DNA of 64,000 nucleotides from Thalassospira lucentensis (GCF_001613805.1 NZ_LPVY01000013.1:280000-343999); one strand, 5' to 3'. Shown: positions 1 through 9,610, numbered from the stretch's first letter. The notes: generated by a model from the sequence alone, not told the origin. A program made the numbers and translations.

Positions 1-150
1 CCCGATCCGGTTGCCCGCGCTCTTGAAGAATTGGGCCGCGAAGTCCAGACGCTGCGCAATCAGGTTGCCGCCCTCGAAGCCGACAGGGCAGGCGCTGCTG
101 CCGGTGCGGATAAACCGGCAAAGCCGCGGATTGTCGCGGCATCCGAATGA
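1..150 (+). CDS. C-terminal end of a protein, probably serine O-acetyltransferase (partial)
   Basis: An open frame enters from the left edge and stops with TGA at 148-150, giving the last 49 residues. They begin PDPVARALEELGREV, continue as a short coiled-coil-like helix and end in an Ala/Lys/Pro-rich tail. A DPVAR-type helix after the left-handed beta-helix is what I remember of alphaproteobacterial CysE, and cysE often precedes iscR in this group, where it would supply cysteine for the desulfurases. The catalytic domain lies outside the window, so the identity rests on the tail and the context only. Confidence 0.5.
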   Translation, partial: PDPVARALEELGREVQTLRNQVAALEADRAGAAAGADKPAKPRIVAASE

Positions 151-243
151 TTTTGGCCCGGCCGAAATCGGGCGGGTACAGACAGGGGCATCAAATCGAC
201 ATGTTGATCGCCCATAAAGGAAATACAGAGCTTGTGATCATTT

Positions 244-257
244 CCCGACAGTTCGGG
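244..257. promoter_or_regulatory. small inverted repeat ahead of iscR
   Basis: CCCGA and TCGGG, separated by 4 bases, form a perfect inverted repeat about 30 bases before the iscR start. IscR usually represses its own operon, so this could be part of an operator, or simply a hairpin in the leader. It does not clearly match the enterobacterial type 1 IscR box, so the call is weak. Confidence 0.25.
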
Positions 258-285
258 TCTTGATCGACAGGTAGGAGGACGAACC

Positions 286-768
286 GTGAAGCTGAGTACA
301 AAAGGCCGCTATGCCGTGATGGCGATGGTCGATCTCGCTGATAGCAGCAGGGACCGACCGGTCGCGCTTGCCGATATTGCGGACCGTCAGGAAATATCCC
401 TGTCCTATCTGGAACAGCTTTTTGGCAAATTGCGCAAAGGCGGGCTTGTCCGTTCCGTGCGTGGTCCGGGTGGCGGTTATCTGCTGGCCCGCACCGCCGA
501 GGATACCCGGATTGCCGATGTGATCCTCGCCGTGGACGAGCCGATCCGCGCAACCCGGTGCAAATCGGGATCGCCAAAGGGCTGCAAATCCAATCAGGGC
601 CGTTGTCTGACCCATGAATTATGGGAAGAACTTGGCAACCAGATTTATCTTTATCTGGCCTCTGTCAGCCTGGCCGACGTTGTGGATCGCCGTGTTTCCG
701 GATCGACCCGGATGTTCGAGCCGCGGACCACGAAAATCAAAGAGCCGAGCCAGGTTGCAGCCCAGTAA
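286..768 (+). CDS. iscR: Rrf2-family [2Fe-2S] regulator IscR
   Basis: A 160-residue Rrf2-type regulator that senses Fe-S status and controls the isc operon it heads. The winged helix occupies roughly residues 1-80 (MKLSTKGRYAVMAM at the start, then the SLSYLEQLF recognition region). The cluster ligands are C92, C100, C107 and H110, with spacing slightly wider than in E. coli (C92, C98, C104, H107). The start is GTG at 286, preceded by a good AGGAGG at 273-278. All following isc genes point the same way, so autoregulation of the whole unit is likely but inferred. Confidence 0.95.
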   Translation: MKLSTKGRYAVMAMVDLADSSRDRPVALADIADRQEISLSYLEQLFGKLRKGGLVRSVRGPGGGYLLARTAEDTRIADVILAVDEPIRATRCKSGSPKGCKSNQGRCLTHELWEELGNQIYLYLASVSLADVVDRRVSGSTRMFEPRTTKIKEPSQVAAQ

Positions 769-826
769 CTTGTCCTCTATATCGAGGGCAGAATAAGAGA
801 ATGCGAATAAGGATGATTTTAAACTG

Positions 827-1957
827 ATGATCAACCCGGTTTACCTTGATTACAACGCAAGCGCGCCGCTGTGCCACGAAGCACGGCAGGCAATGCATGC
901 GGCGATGGAAGTCGCGGGTAACCCGTCATCGGTCCATGCATCCGGCCGTGCGGCGCGCAAGATTGTCGATCATGCCCGTCGCCGGATCGCCGATCTGGTT
1001 GGTGGTGACGCCGAACGCGTGATTTTCACAAGCGGCGGTACCGAGGCCAACAATCTGGCCCTGAACGGGCTTGAGGATGTCACCGTATTTACCAGTGCGG
1101 TCGAACATCCCTCGGTGATCGAGGCACGGTCTGATGCGAAACGCATTCCGGTTGATGCCAATGGCGTCATTGATCTGGCCGCTCTTGAAACCATGCTGCG
1201 CGCCGCATCCGATGCGGGGCAAAAGGTTCTGGTTTCGGTGATGTTGGCCAACAATGAAACCGGCGTCATTCAGCCGGTGGCCAAAGTCGGCCTTCTGGCG
1301 CGTGAATATGGTGCAAAGGTCCATTGCGATGCCGTTCAGGCATTGGGCCGCATGCCGGTCGATATGGGCCAGCTTCTGGTCGATATGGTGTCGATTTCGG
1401 CCCATAAGATCGGCGGCCCCAAAGGGGTTGGTGCGCTGGCGATTGCGCCCGGTGTGATGCTGGTGCCGCAAATCCGCGGCGGCGGGCAGGAAAAATACCG
1501 ACGGGGTGGTACGGAAAATACCATCGGGATCGCAGGCTTTGGCGCTGCGGCCGAACGGTGCGAAACCACCCGGTCGAAAATGGACGATATTCGCGATTTG
1601 CGTGATCGTCTGGAAACGGTTTTGGTATCAGAAGCCCCCGAACTTCTGATTGCCGGAAAAGGAACGGATCGACTGGTCAATACCAGTTGCCTGATCCTGC
1701 CGGGCATGCCGGGGGAAACCCAGGTGATGGCCATGGATCTTGCAGGGATTGCGATCAGTTCGGGATCAGCCTGTTCATCAGGCAAGGTACGTGAAAGCCA
1801 CGTATTGAAGGAAATGGGGGTTACCGATGCCGGATCGGCCATAAGGGTCAGTCTGGGACTGGAAACCACCAATGACGAGATTGATACATTTATCCGCGTT
1901 TGGAGCCGGATGCGGGGCAATGCAGTGCGTAAGAAAAGTGCGCGCCACGCTGCCTGA
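827..1957 (+). CDS. NifS/IscS-like cysteine desulfurase (second copy)
   Basis: A PLP-dependent class V aminotransferase-fold enzyme of 376 residues that takes sulfur from cysteine as a persulfide. The PLP lysine is K194 in SAHKIGGPKG, the PLP-contact region is SGGTEANNLAL, and the persulfide cysteine is C316 in SSGSACSSGK. It lacks the SPLWEM...IEW tail that marks true IscS and which the next gene has. It sits between iscR and iscS, only 27 bases before the iscS ATG. The division of labour with IscS cannot be read from sequence; it may supply sulfur to another acceptor. Confidence 0.9.
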   Translation: MINPVYLDYNASAPLCHEARQAMHAAMEVAGNPSSVHASGRAARKIVDHARRRIADLVGGDAERVIFTSGGTEANNLALNGLEDVTVFTSAVEHPSVIEARSDAKRIPVDANGVIDLAALETMLRAASDAGQKVLVSVMLANNETGVIQPVAKVGLLAREYGAKVHCDAVQALGRMPVDMGQLLVDMVSISAHKIGGPKGVGALAIAPGVMLVPQIRGGGQEKYRRGGTENTIGIAGFGAAAERCETTRSKMDDIRDLRDRLETVLVSEAPELLIAGKGTDRLVNTSCLILPGMPGETQVMAMDLAGIAISSGSACSSGKVRESHVLKEMGVTDAGSAIRVSLGLETTNDEIDTFIRVWSRMRGNAVRKKSARHAA

Positions 1958-1984
1958 CAAAGAGTGAGTGAGGAAGCCTTAACT

Positions 1985-3208
1985 ATGAACGAGCTTAAAG
2001 CAAAGCCGATCTATCTGGATTACCAGGCAACGACGCCGACCGATCCGCGCGTGGTGGAAACCATGCTGCCGTACTTCACCGAGAAGTTCGGTAACCCGCA
2101 TTCGCGCAACCACAGCTTTGGCTGGGAAGCGGAAGATGCGGTCGAGGTCGCACGTGACCAGGTCGCCAAGATCATTGGCGCCTCGTCCAAAGAGATCATT
2201 TTCACCTCGGGTGCGACTGAGTCGAACAACCTTGCGCTCAAAGGCGTGATGAAGTTTTACGGCAAGAAAAAGCCGCACCTGATCACGGTCGTGACCGAGC
2301 ATAAATGCGTGCTCGACAGTGCCCGTCACCTTGAACAGGAAGGTTTCAAAGTTACCTATCTTGGCGTCAAGGATAACGGCCTGATCGATCTTGAGCAGCT
2401 GAAAGCCGCGATCACCGACGAAACCGCGATTGTGTCCGTCATGGCGGTCAACAACGAAATCGGCGTGATCCAGCCGCTGAAGGAAATCGGCGAAATCTGC
2501 CGCGAACGTGGTGTGTTCTTCCATACCGATTGTGCGCAGGCAGTTGGCAAGATTCCGCTCGATGTTGACGAGATGAAAATCGACCTGATGTCGATTTCCG
2601 GCCACAAGATTTATGGCCCGAAAGGCATTGGTGCGCTTTATGTCCGTCGTCGTCCGCGCGTTCGCGTCATCGCACAGATCACCGGTGGTGGTCAGGAACG
2701 CGGCATGCGTTCCGGTACGCTGCCGACCCCGCTGATCGTTGGTCTGGGCAAGGCCTGCGACATCGCCATGAACGAAATGGCCGAAGAAAATGCCCGCATC
2801 ATGGAACTGCGTGACTACACCATGAAGCGTTTCCGTGACCGCCTTGCCGACATTTACCTGAACGGTGATGAAACGCAGCGCGTTGCCGGCAACCTCAATG
2901 TTTCCTTTGCCTATGTCGAAGGCGAAAGCCTTCTGATGGACATCAAGAACATTGCGGTCTCGTCGGGTTCGGCATGTACCTCGGCGTCGCTGGAGCCGTC
3001 ATACGTTCTGCGTGCGCTGGGTGTTGACGAAGAACTCGCCCATACCTCGCTTCGTATCGGCATCGGTCGCTATACCACCCGCGAAGAGCTTGATCAGGCG
3101 ATTGACTCGATCTGTGTCGCTGTCGAACGCCTGCGTGAAATGAGCCCGCTTTGGGAAATGGCCCAGGAAGGCATCGACATCAAGTCGATCGAGTGGGCCG
3201 AACACTAA
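1985..3208 (+). CDS. iscS: cysteine desulfurase IscS
   Basis: The main sulfur donor for IscU, 407 residues from ATG 1985, close to the usual IscS length. A longer reading from GTG 1964 exists, but the ATG has AGGAAG at 1971-1976 at good spacing and gives the normal [15 protein letters not shown] start. The PLP lysine lies in [12 protein letters not shown] and the mobile catalytic cysteine in [16 protein letters not shown]. The C-terminus [18 protein letters not shown] is the signature end that contacts IscU. Fifty-nine bases separate it from iscU, with a fresh strong ribosome site. Confidence 0.97.
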   Translation: MNELKAKPIYLDYQATTPTDPRVVETMLPYFTEKFGNPHSRNHSFGWEAEDAVEVARDQVAKIIGASSKEIIFTSGATESNNLALKGVMKFYGKKKPHLITVVTEHKCVLDSARHLEQEGFKVTYLGVKDNGLIDLEQLKAAITDETAIVSVMAVNNEIGVIQPLKEIGEICRERGVFFHTDCAQAVGKIPLDVDEMKIDLMSISGHKIYGPKGIGALYVRRRPRVRVIAQITGGGQERGMRSGTLPTPLIVGLGKACDIAMNEMAEENARIMELRDYTMKRFRDRLADIYLNGDETQRVAGNLNVSFAYVEGESLLMDIKNIAVSSGSACTSASLEPSYVLRALGVDEELAHTSLRIGIGRYTTREELDQAIDSICVAVERLREMSPLWEMAQEGIDIKSIEWAEH

Positions 3209-3267
3209 GCGTAACGAACTATTCCTTCTCGTGAGAGAGAAACAGGACTTTTAGGAGGACTTTTACC

Positions 3268-3672
3268 ATGGCTTATAGTGAAAAGCTGATCGACCATTAC
3301 GAAAACCCGCGCAATGTCGGTTCGATGGACAAGAACGAAACGTCTGTCGGTACCGGTCTGGTCGGTGCACCGGCCTGTGGCGACGTCATGAAATTGCAGA
3401 TCAAGGTGACCGCAGACGGGATCATCGAAGATGCAAAGTTCAAGACGTTCGGTTGCGGTTCGGCCATTGCGTCAAGCTCGCTGATCACCGAATGGGTCAA
3501 GGGCAAGTCGCTTGACGAAGCCGGTTCGATCAAGAACTCGCAGATCGCCGAAGAACTGGCTTTGCCGCCGGTGAAGATTCACTGCTCGATCCTGGCAGAA
3601 GATGCCATCAAGGCAGCGATCGCCGACTACAAAACCAAAAACGGTCAGGGCGAAGTCGAAGCTGCTGAATAA
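3268..3672 (+). CDS. iscU: Fe-S cluster scaffold IscU
   Basis: The 134-residue scaffold on which [2Fe-2S] clusters are assembled. The three cluster cysteines are C37 (ACGD), C63 (FGCGSA) and C106 (IHCSIL). The LPPVK motif at 99-103 is the known HscA recognition peptide, at the same numbering as in E. coli. The initiation region is strong, with AGGAGG about 10 bases before the ATG. Confidence 0.98.
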   Translation: MAYSEKLIDHYENPRNVGSMDKNETSVGTGLVGAPACGDVMKLQIKVTADGIIEDAKFKTFGCGSAIASSSLITEWVKGKSLDEAGSIKNSQIAEELALPPVKIHCSILAEDAIKAAIADYKTKNGQGEVEAAE

Positions 3673-3716
3673 GCAGCTTCACGACCCCGTCGTTTTCGGG
3701 AATTCAGGAGAAGACT

Positions 3717-4058
3717 ATGGCATTACCGTCCCCGATCAGTGTCACCCCGGAGGCGCTTGTTCATATCAAGGCGTTGCTTGATAGCCGCGGCAAACCGTCC
3801 GAAGGCATCCGCCTTGGCGTGCGCAGCAAAGGGTGCTCGGGTCTGTCCTACACGCTTGAATATGCAGATGATGCATCGGGCTTCGAAGAAGTCGTCGAGC
3901 TGGAGGATGGCGTGAAGCTTCTGATTGACCCAAAAGCCATCATGTTCGTGCTTGGCACCGAGATGGATTACGAGGTCAACAAGATGGAAGAAGGTTTCGT
4001 GTTCCGTAACCCCAATGAAAAGGGGCGTTGCGGCTGCGGGGAATCCTTCCACGTCTGA
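3717..4058 (+). CDS. iscA: A-type Fe-S carrier IscA
   Basis: A-type carrier protein of 113 residues that passes clusters or iron to targets. The three conserved cysteines are C40 (SKGCSG) and the CGC pair C105/C107 near the C-terminus (GRCGCGESF). It follows iscU after 44 bases, with AGGAG ahead of its ATG. Downstream is the only sizeable gap of the operon (170 bases to hscB), which holds a long hairpin. Confidence 0.96.
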   Translation: MALPSPISVTPEALVHIKALLDSRGKPSEGIRLGVRSKGCSGLSYTLEYADDASGFEEVVELEDGVKLLIDPKAIMFVLGTEMDYEVNKMEEGFVFRNPNEKGRCGCGESFHV

Positions 4059-4092
4059 CGGCCCGCCGGGTTTTCCCTGCTTTCTGACTGTC

Positions 4093-4130
4093 ATGGCCCC
4101 GGTGATATCGACCGATATCGTCGGGGCCAT
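4093..4130. repeat. long hairpin between iscA and hscB
   Basis: Two 18-base arms (ATGGCCCCGGTGATATCG at 4093-4110 and its near complement at 4113-4130, two adjacent mismatches) fold into one long hairpin 35 bases after the iscA stop. No T-run follows, so it is not a classical terminator. It may stabilise the iscRSUA part of the transcript or lower expression of the chaperone genes downstream. Confidence 0.55.
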
Positions 4131-4228
4131 CGACTGACAAAAGGGCGGTCGCCGTTATTGTTGGCCTTATTTTCCGGCATCTGACGTCCGTCTTTATTCG
4201 TTTTGTCGTTTGTTTTTAAATCTCGAAA

Positions 4229-4882
4229 GTGCATAGCGTGAGCAACACCGGTACCTCAGAAACGCGCACCGCAGAACAGCCGCAGCATAAAGTCTGCTGG
4301 TCCTGCAAGGGCCCGGTCGAGGCATCAGCCCTGTTTTGCGACACCTGCAATGCCATCCAGCCCCCCGGCCAGCTTGACCATTTCACGCGCTTTGGCCTGG
4401 AACGCACCTTCTTGATCGATGTTGACGCGATCGAGGCAACGTACCTTAAGCAGCAGCAACTGCTGCATCCCGACCGCTTCGCATCGAAATCCGCCCGCGA
4501 GCAGGCCCTGTCGTCACAGCAGGCCGCAACGCTGAATGGTGCGTTCGAAACCCTCAAAAATCCTGTGGCGCGTGCGGAATATCTTATGCGTCTGGCGGGT
4601 CACGAACCCGAAGGCGGCGAGGGGCACACGGTCAACGATCCGGAGCTTCTGATGGAAGCCATGGAAATGCGCGAGGCCCTGCATGATGCCGATGATCGCA
4701 ATGCGGTCGACGCCATGATCAAGGATACCCGCAAGGCCGCCCGCGCGTGTGAAAAGGACGTCGCCGAGGCGCTTGAACAGAACGCATATGACCGGGCCAA
4801 AAAACTGACAACCCGGCTTAGATACCTGATGAAAATGACCGAGGAAGCGCGCGCGAAGAAATCGCGTCTTGCCGCCGCCTGA
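4229..4882 (+). CDS. hscB: J-domain co-chaperone HscB with N-terminal tetracysteine finger
   Basis: Co-chaperone that delivers IscU to HscA. From GTG 4229 it has 217 residues; GTG 4238 is an equally possible start, and neither has a clear ribosome site. Residues 23-40 hold two CxxC pairs (CWSC and CDTC), a metal-binding finger better known from eukaryotic HSC20 than from E. coli HscB. The J-domain follows, with its HPD triad at 80-82. The helical C-terminal domain with LLMEAMEMREAL binds IscU. It precedes hscA by 26 bases. Confidence 0.94.
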   Translation: MHSVSNTGTSETRTAEQPQHKVCWSCKGPVEASALFCDTCNAIQPPGQLDHFTRFGLERTFLIDVDAIEATYLKQQQLLHPDRFASKSAREQALSSQQAATLNGAFETLKNPVARAEYLMRLAGHEPEGGEGHTVNDPELLMEAMEMREALHDADDRNAVDAMIKDTRKAARACEKDVAEALEQNAYDRAKKLTTRLRYLMKMTEEARAKKSRLAAA

Positions 4883-4908
4883 TCATTTAAAAAGAACGGA
4901 TAGAATTC

Positions 4909-6810
4909 ATGGCTTTGCTAAAGATCCACGAACCGGGCCAGACGCCGCTGCCCCACGAAGATGAACGCCAGCTTGCCGTTGGTATCGATCTGGGCACGAC
5001 GAATTCCGTCGTCGCGATCTCGAACGATGAAAAACCCGAAGTGCTCCGCGATACATCCGGTGGCAATGCCATCGTGCCGTCCGTCGTCTATTATGGCGCG
5101 GATGCCGATCCGGTGGTGGGCGAGGCGGCCCGTGATCAGATCAACGATAATGCCGATCGCGTCGTATCGTCGGTCAAACGCCTGATGGGGCGCGGCATTG
5201 CCGATGTCAAATCGATTGCCGGCACGCTGCCCTATCATGTCGAAGTCCCGGCCGAGGACGCGGCAAAATCGGGTGAACCGATGATGGTGCGGCTCAATGT
5301 CGGTGACCGCGTCCTGACCCCGGTGGAAGTATCGGCTGATATCCTGCGTGCCCTGCGCGCGCGGGCCGAGGAAAGCCTTGGCAAACCGGTTGAAAAGGCG
5401 GTCATCACCGTTCCGGCCTATTTCGATGATGGTGCGCGCACCGCAACCAAGGATGCCGCCCGTCTGGCCGGGATCGAAGTCCTGCGTCTGGTGAACGAGC
5501 CAACCGCGGCCGCCCTTGCCTATGGCCTTGATAACGGCGCAGAGGGCCTTTATGCCGTCTATGACCTTGGCGGCGGCACGTTCGATATTTCCCTGCTTAA
5601 AATGCAAAAGGGCGTCTTCCAGGTGAAGGCAACCGGCGGTGATGCCGCCCTTGGCGGTGATGATTTCGATCACGCCATTGCCGAACATCTTCTGGCCGAA
5701 CGTAAAAGCGGCGGCACCACCGATGATCTTGATGCGTCGGATGCCAAACGCCTGCTTAAAACCGCGCGCAAGGTCAAAGAGGCGCTCACCGATGCCGATG
5801 AAACCAGCGTCACCGTCTCGCTTGGCGGTTCGGACACGACCCATACGGTCACCCGTGCCGCATTCGATGCCATGATCGCCAAGCTGGTATCACGCACGAT
5901 TGCGATCACCGAACAGGTCCTTGATGACGCCGATATTCTGGCCGATGACGTCAAGGGCGTGGTGCTGGTCGGTGGTTCGACCCGTGTGCCCGCCGTACGC
6001 AAGGCCGTGGCCGATCTGTTCGAACAGGACCCGCTTTCCGATATCGACCCGGACGAAGTCGTCGCCCTTGGCGCTGCCCTTCAGGCAGAGGCTTTGACAG
6101 GTGGCTCCGACAACCTTCTGCTTGATGTCACCCCGCTGTCGCTCGGTCTTGAAACCATGGGCGGGATTGTCGAAAAGGTCATTGACCGCAATACCCCGAT
6201 CCCGGTGGCCAAGGCACAGGAATTCACCACCTATCAGGATGGCCAGTCGGCCATGATGATCCATGTGGTGCAGGGTGAACGCGAAATGGTTGATCAATGC
6301 CGCTCGCTTGCGCGCTTTGCCCTGACCGGCATTCCGTCAATGGCGGCTGGTGCTGCACGCATCAAGGTAACCTTCAATGTCGATGCCGACGGCCTTCTGA
6401 CCGTATCGGCACGTGAAGAAACCACCGGCACCGAACAGGAAGTCGCCGTCAAGCCGACCTATGGGATTAACGAGCTTGATATGGCCAACATGCTGCGCGA
6501 AAGCATGGTCCATGCCCGCGAGGATATGGAAATGCGCCTCCTGACCGAAGCCCGGGTGGAGGCACGCCGCAATGTGCTTGCCGTGCAGGCCGCGATGAAT
6601 GCTGACCGTGCGCTTCTGACGCCGGAGGACGAAGACAATATCGCAGGCGCGATTGCCAAACTCGAAGCCGCCATGTCGGGCGAGGATCGCGACCTTATCA
6701 ACGAACAGGCCGAGGCGCTTGAAGACGCATCGCGGCCCTTTGCCGAGGCCCGTATGGACGCCCGTATCCGTCAGGCCCTTGCCGGTCGCAATGTCGATCA
6801 GGTGAATTAG
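4909..6810 (+). CDS. hscA: Hsp70-type chaperone HscA
   Basis: The 633-residue Hsp70 relative that uses ATP to release clusters from IscU. The ATPase domain opens with [11 protein letters not shown] at 25-35 and includes [13 protein letters not shown] and [13 protein letters not shown]. The substrate domain begins after [17 protein letters not shown] and ends with a helical lid. It recognises the LPPVK peptide of IscU. Length and lack of a DnaK-type acidic tail fit HscA rather than DnaK, and its place between hscB and fdx settles it. Confidence 0.97.
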   Translation: MALLKIHEPGQTPLPHEDERQLAVGIDLGTTNSVVAISNDEKPEVLRDTSGGNAIVPSVVYYGADADPVVGEAARDQINDNADRVVSSVKRLMGRGIADVKSIAGTLPYHVEVPAEDAAKSGEPMMVRLNVGDRVLTPVEVSADILRALRARAEESLGKPVEKAVITVPAYFDDGARTATKDAARLAGIEVLRLVNEPTAAALAYGLDNGAEGLYAVYDLGGGTFDISLLKMQKGVFQVKATGGDAALGGDDFDHAIAEHLLAERKSGGTTDDLDASDAKRLLKTARKVKEALTDADETSVTVSLGGSDTTHTVTRAAFDAMIAKLVSRTIAITEQVLDDADILADDVKGVVLVGGSTRVPAVRKAVADLFEQDPLSDIDPDEVVALGAALQAEALTGGSDNLLLDVTPLSLGLETMGGIVEKVIDRNTPIPVAKAQEFTTYQDGQSAMMIHVVQGEREMVDQCRSLARFALTGIPSMAAGAARIKVTFNVDADGLLTVSAREETTGTEQEVAVKPTYGINELDMANMLRESMVHAREDMEMRLLTEARVEARRNVLAVQAAMNADRALLTPEDEDNIAGAIAKLEAAMSGEDRDLINEQAEALEDASRPFAEARMDARIRQALAGRNVDQVN

Positions 6811-6923
6811 GGGCCAGACATAATTGACAAACCGGCCAACTGCGGCGATTGTCCCGTGCAACCGCCAAGGTCAGGTCGGACCAGAGATCGAACGAAAAAG
6901 TATTACCGAGGAGAAAGGCACAG

Positions 6924-7259
6924 ATGCCTAAGATCGTTTTTGTTGAACCCGATGGCACCGAAAAGGAATTTGACGTTGCCGACGGTCTGTCCGTTCTGGA
7001 AGCTGCCCACAAGAATGGCATCGACCTTGAAGGTGCCTGCGAAGGATCACTCGCTTGCTCGACCTGCCATGTCGTTGTTGACGATAGCTGGTTTGACAAA
7101 CTTGACGAGCCAAGCGAAGACGAGGAAGACATGCTTGACCTCGCATTCGGCCTGACCGAAACCTCGCGCCTTGGCTGCCAGATCATCATGAGCGACGAGC
7201 TCGACGGGCTTCGCGTCATGCTGCCGTCTGCCACGCGCAACATGATGGTCGACAAGTAA
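6924..7259 (+). CDS. fdx: isc-type [2Fe-2S] ferredoxin
   Basis: Adrenodoxin-like ferredoxin of 111 residues that gives electrons for cluster assembly. Ligands are C39, C45, C48 (C-x5-C-x2-C in [12 protein letters not shown]) and C85 (RLGCQI). A longer frame reaches back to 6849, but ATG 6924 follows GAGGAGAAAGG at normal distance and gives the usual [11 protein letters not shown] start. The region 59-72 is rich in Asp and Glu, as in other isc ferredoxins that dock to IscS. Confidence 0.96.
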   Translation: MPKIVFVEPDGTEKEFDVADGLSVLEAAHKNGIDLEGACEGSLACSTCHVVVDDSWFDKLDEPSEDEEDMLDLAFGLTETSRLGCQIIMSDELDGLRVMLPSATRNMMVDK

Positions 7260-7296
7260 CACCGAAATTTCCGCCCAAGCCAAAAGGGGGACACCC

Positions 7297-7494
7297 ATGC
7301 GCTGGACAGATATTCAGGATATCGCGATCGAGCTCGAAGAAGCCCATCCCGACAAGGATAACGTCAATCTGCGTTACACCGATCTGCATAAATGGATCTG
7401 TGAACTTGACGGCTTTGACGACGATCCCGCGAAATCGAACGAGAAGATCCTCGAAGCCATCCAGATGGCATGGATCGATGAACGCGACGATTAG
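7297..7494 (+). CDS. iscX: IscX (YfhJ) acidic adaptor
   Basis: Small acidic protein of 65 residues, the usual last gene of the isc operon. It binds IscS at the same surface as ferredoxin and CyaY and modulates its activity. The MRWTDIQDIAIELEEAHPD start and the DLHKWICELDGF and MAWIDERDD segments are typical. An AAAGGGGG ribosome site lies 8-15 bases before the ATG. The operon terminator is about 70 bases downstream. Confidence 0.96.
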   Translation: MRWTDIQDIAIELEEAHPDKDNVNLRYTDLHKWICELDGFDDDPAKSNEKILEAIQMAWIDERDD

Positions 7495-7519
7495 GACCTG
7501 GGTCATCTGCTAACACGTC

Positions 7520-7539
7520 ATTCCCGCGAAGGCGGGAAT
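7520..7539. repeat. ATTCCCGC/GCGGGAAT interspersed inverted repeat
   Basis: ATTCCCGC and GCGGGAAT, separated by GAAG, lie between the iscX stop and the operon terminator. The same core (ATTCCC-N8-GGGAAT) is widespread between genes in many proteobacteria, including the dRS3-type repeats of Neisseria. Only this one full copy was noticed in the window. Confidence 0.6.
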
Positions 7540-7564
7540 CCAGACAGCAGAACCCGCATCGATA

Positions 7565-7603
7565 AAAGCCAGCCCGGATCCTTCCGCAGGCTGGCTTTGT
7601 TTT
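7565..7603 (+). terminator. rho-independent terminator of the isc operon
   Basis: A 10-bp stem (AAAGCCAGCC with GGCTGGCTTT) with a 14-base loop is followed by GTTTTAT. It stands 70 bases after iscX and before tenA, so it closes the isc transcript. Confidence 0.8.
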
Positions 7604-7645
7604 ATCCGTATTTTGGCATCACCACGGGCAGGGGCTTTGACAACC

Positions 7646-8344
7646 ATGACCGACACCTTCACCGATATCATCCCGGCCCAAAGCCTGTTTGGCCGACTGC
7701 GCGCCAACGCCCCCGATGCATGGCAAAGCTATGTCTGCCACGATTTCGTCAAACAGCTTGGCAACGGAACCCTGCCCGAAGCCGCCTTTAAGCACTACCT
7801 CATTCAGGATTACCTGTTCCTGATCCAGTTCGCGCGTGCCTATGCGCTTGCGACCTACAAGGCCGATGATCTCCGTGCCATGCGCCAGTTTTCCGGCACC
7901 GTCCATGCGATCCTTGATATGGAAATGAGTTTGCATCTCGATTTCTGCAAAGGCTGGGGCCTGTCCGAGGCCGATATCGTGGCAGAGCCAGAATCCCGCG
8001 CCTGCATCACCTATACCCGCTATGTGCTCGATTGCGGGGCACGGGGCGATGTGGTTGATCTTCAGGTCGCCCTGATGCCCTGTATGGTTGGCTATGCCGA
8101 AATCGCAAACCGCCTGATGGCAAGTTCTGATACAAGGCTGGATGGAAATCCGTACCGCCCCTGGATCGAGATGTATGCCTCGACCGAATTCCAGGACGTG
8201 GCAAAGGCCGAAATCGATCTTCTGGAACATACCGCGCAAACCCGCGGGGGGGATGCAAGGATCGCAGGCCTCACGGAAATCTTCGCCAGGGCAAGCCGCC
8301 TTGAAGCCGATTTCTGGCAGATGGGGCTTGATCTGGCAAAATAG
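7646..8344 (+). CDS. tenA: TenA-family thiaminase II / aminopyrimidine aminohydrolase
   Basis: All-helical TenA/PQQC-like protein of 232 residues that hydrolyses aminomethylpyrimidine breakdown products for thiamin salvage. The likely nucleophile is C146 in ALMPCMVGYAEI, the expected position of the family cysteine; the acidic and aromatic pocket residues in LIQDYLFLIQFARAYA are also present. The start at ATG 7646 (MTDTFTDI) is preferred over the longer frame from 7613, which has no ribosome site. No thiamin riboswitch was seen ahead of it. Cellular role is by family. Confidence 0.88.
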   Translation: MTDTFTDIIPAQSLFGRLRANAPDAWQSYVCHDFVKQLGNGTLPEAAFKHYLIQDYLFLIQFARAYALATYKADDLRAMRQFSGTVHAILDMEMSLHLDFCKGWGLSEADIVAEPESRACITYTRYVLDCGARGDVVDLQVALMPCMVGYAEIANRLMASSDTRLDGNPYRPWIEMYASTEFQDVAKAEIDLLEHTAQTRGGDARIAGLTEIFARASRLEADFWQMGLDLAK

Positions 8345-8461
8345 GCGCAGATGCCTTATATGTGCCCCAACATGAATTCACGGGTGGTTTGAACGCCACC
8401 CATCGCTATTTTACATCAACTTCTTGTCGCCGCGGCCTTGACCCGCGGATGGGTGGGAAAA

Positions 8462-9610
8462 ATGAACTCTCTTGGCTTTGACAAAGCCCCAAAAGATACC
8501 CGCGTGGTTGTTGCCATGTCGGGCGGGGTCGATAGCTCCGCCGTTGCGGCCCTTCTGAAGTCCGAAGGCTATGACGTGGTCGGCATTACCCTTCAGCTTT
8601 ACGATATGGGGGCCAATGCGCCGTCACGTGCCAAATCCTGCTGTGCCGGGCGCGATATCTATGATGCGCGCAAGGTGGCCGAGGATATCGACATTCCCTA
8701 TTACGTGCTCGATTACGAATCACGCTTCCGCGAAGAAGTGATCGATGATTTCGCCGACAGCTATATGCGCGGCGAAACCCCGATCCCGTGCGTGAAATGC
8801 AATCAGACGGTCAAATTCCGCGATCTGCTCGAAACCGCACATGACCTTGGCGCCGATTGCATGGCGACCGGCCATTACGTGCAGCGCAAACTCGGTGCCA
8901 ACGGCCATGCCGAACTGCACCGTGCCGCCGATCCCAATCGCGATCAAAGCTATTTCCTGTTCACCACGACACAGGAACAGCTCGATTTCCTGCGCTTCCC
9001 GCTGGGCCATTTGATGAGCAAGGCCGAAACCCGTGCGCTTGCCGCCAAATTCGGCCTTGAAGTCGCCGACAAGCCCGACAGTCAGGACATCTGCTTTGTC
9101 CCGGATGGCAAATATGCCCGTCTGGTCGAAAAGCTTCGCCCCGAAGCCGGTGAACCGGGCCAGATCGTTGATCTTGATGGCAATGTGCTGGGCGATCATC
9201 GCGGCCTGATCCATTACACCATCGGCCAGCGGCGCGGTCTGAACATCGGTGGCACGGCCGAACCGCTTTATGTCGTCAAACTCCTGCCCGAAACCCGGCA
9301 GGTCGTGGTCGGCCCGAAATCGGCCCTTGCGATCCAGATGGTCTATGTCAAGGAACTGAACTGGCTTGATGGTGACGCGATTGACCCGAACGGGGTCGAG
9401 GTCGAAGTCAAACTGCGTTCTGCCATGGCACCGGCCCCGGCCACCATCTACCCCGAAGGGCCGGGTGCTGCCCGCATCGAACTGCACGACCCGCAGTTTG
9501 GCATCGCACCGGGGCAGGCGGGCGTTTTCTATGCCGGCGACCGGGTAATGGGCGGCGGCTGGATCACCCGTCAGGAACTTCTGGCGGCACACGCACCAAC
9601 GGCGGCCTGA
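8462..9610 (+). CDS. mnmA: tRNA-specific 2-thiouridylase MnmA
   Basis: ATP-pyrophosphatase of 382 residues that 2-thiolates U34 of tRNAs for Lys, Glu and Gln. The PP-loop SGGVDSS is at 20-26. The two catalytic cysteines lie in [12 protein letters not shown] and [10 protein letters not shown]. The C-terminal barrel ends in GGGWI. ATG 8462 follows GGATGGGTGGGAAAA; the frame is open back to 8438 but that part looks untranslated. MnmA takes sulfur that starts at IscS, so its location just past the isc operon makes functional sense. Confidence 0.96.
   Translation: MNSLGFDKAPKDTRVVVAMSGGVDSSAVAALLKSEGYDVVGITLQLYDMGANAPSRAKSCCAGRDIYDARKVAEDIDIPYYVLDYESRFREEVIDDFADSYMRGETPIPCVKCNQTVKFRDLLETAHDLGADCMATGHYVQRKLGANGHAELHRAADPNRDQSYFLFTTTQEQLDFLRFPLGHLMSKAETRALAAKFGLEVADKPDSQDICFVPDGKYARLVEKLRPEAGEPGQIVDLDGNVLGDHRGLIHYTIGQRRGLNIGGTAEPLYVVKLLPETRQVVVGPKSALAIQMVYVKELNWLDGDAIDPNGVEVEVKLRSAMAPAPATIYPEGPGAARIELHDPQFGIAPGQAGVFYAGDRVMGGGWITRQELLAAHAPTAA

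Noticed and set aside
7495..7645. Thiamin riboswitch ahead of tenA
   Set aside because: The region is filled by the interspersed repeat and the isc terminator; no THI-box was seen.
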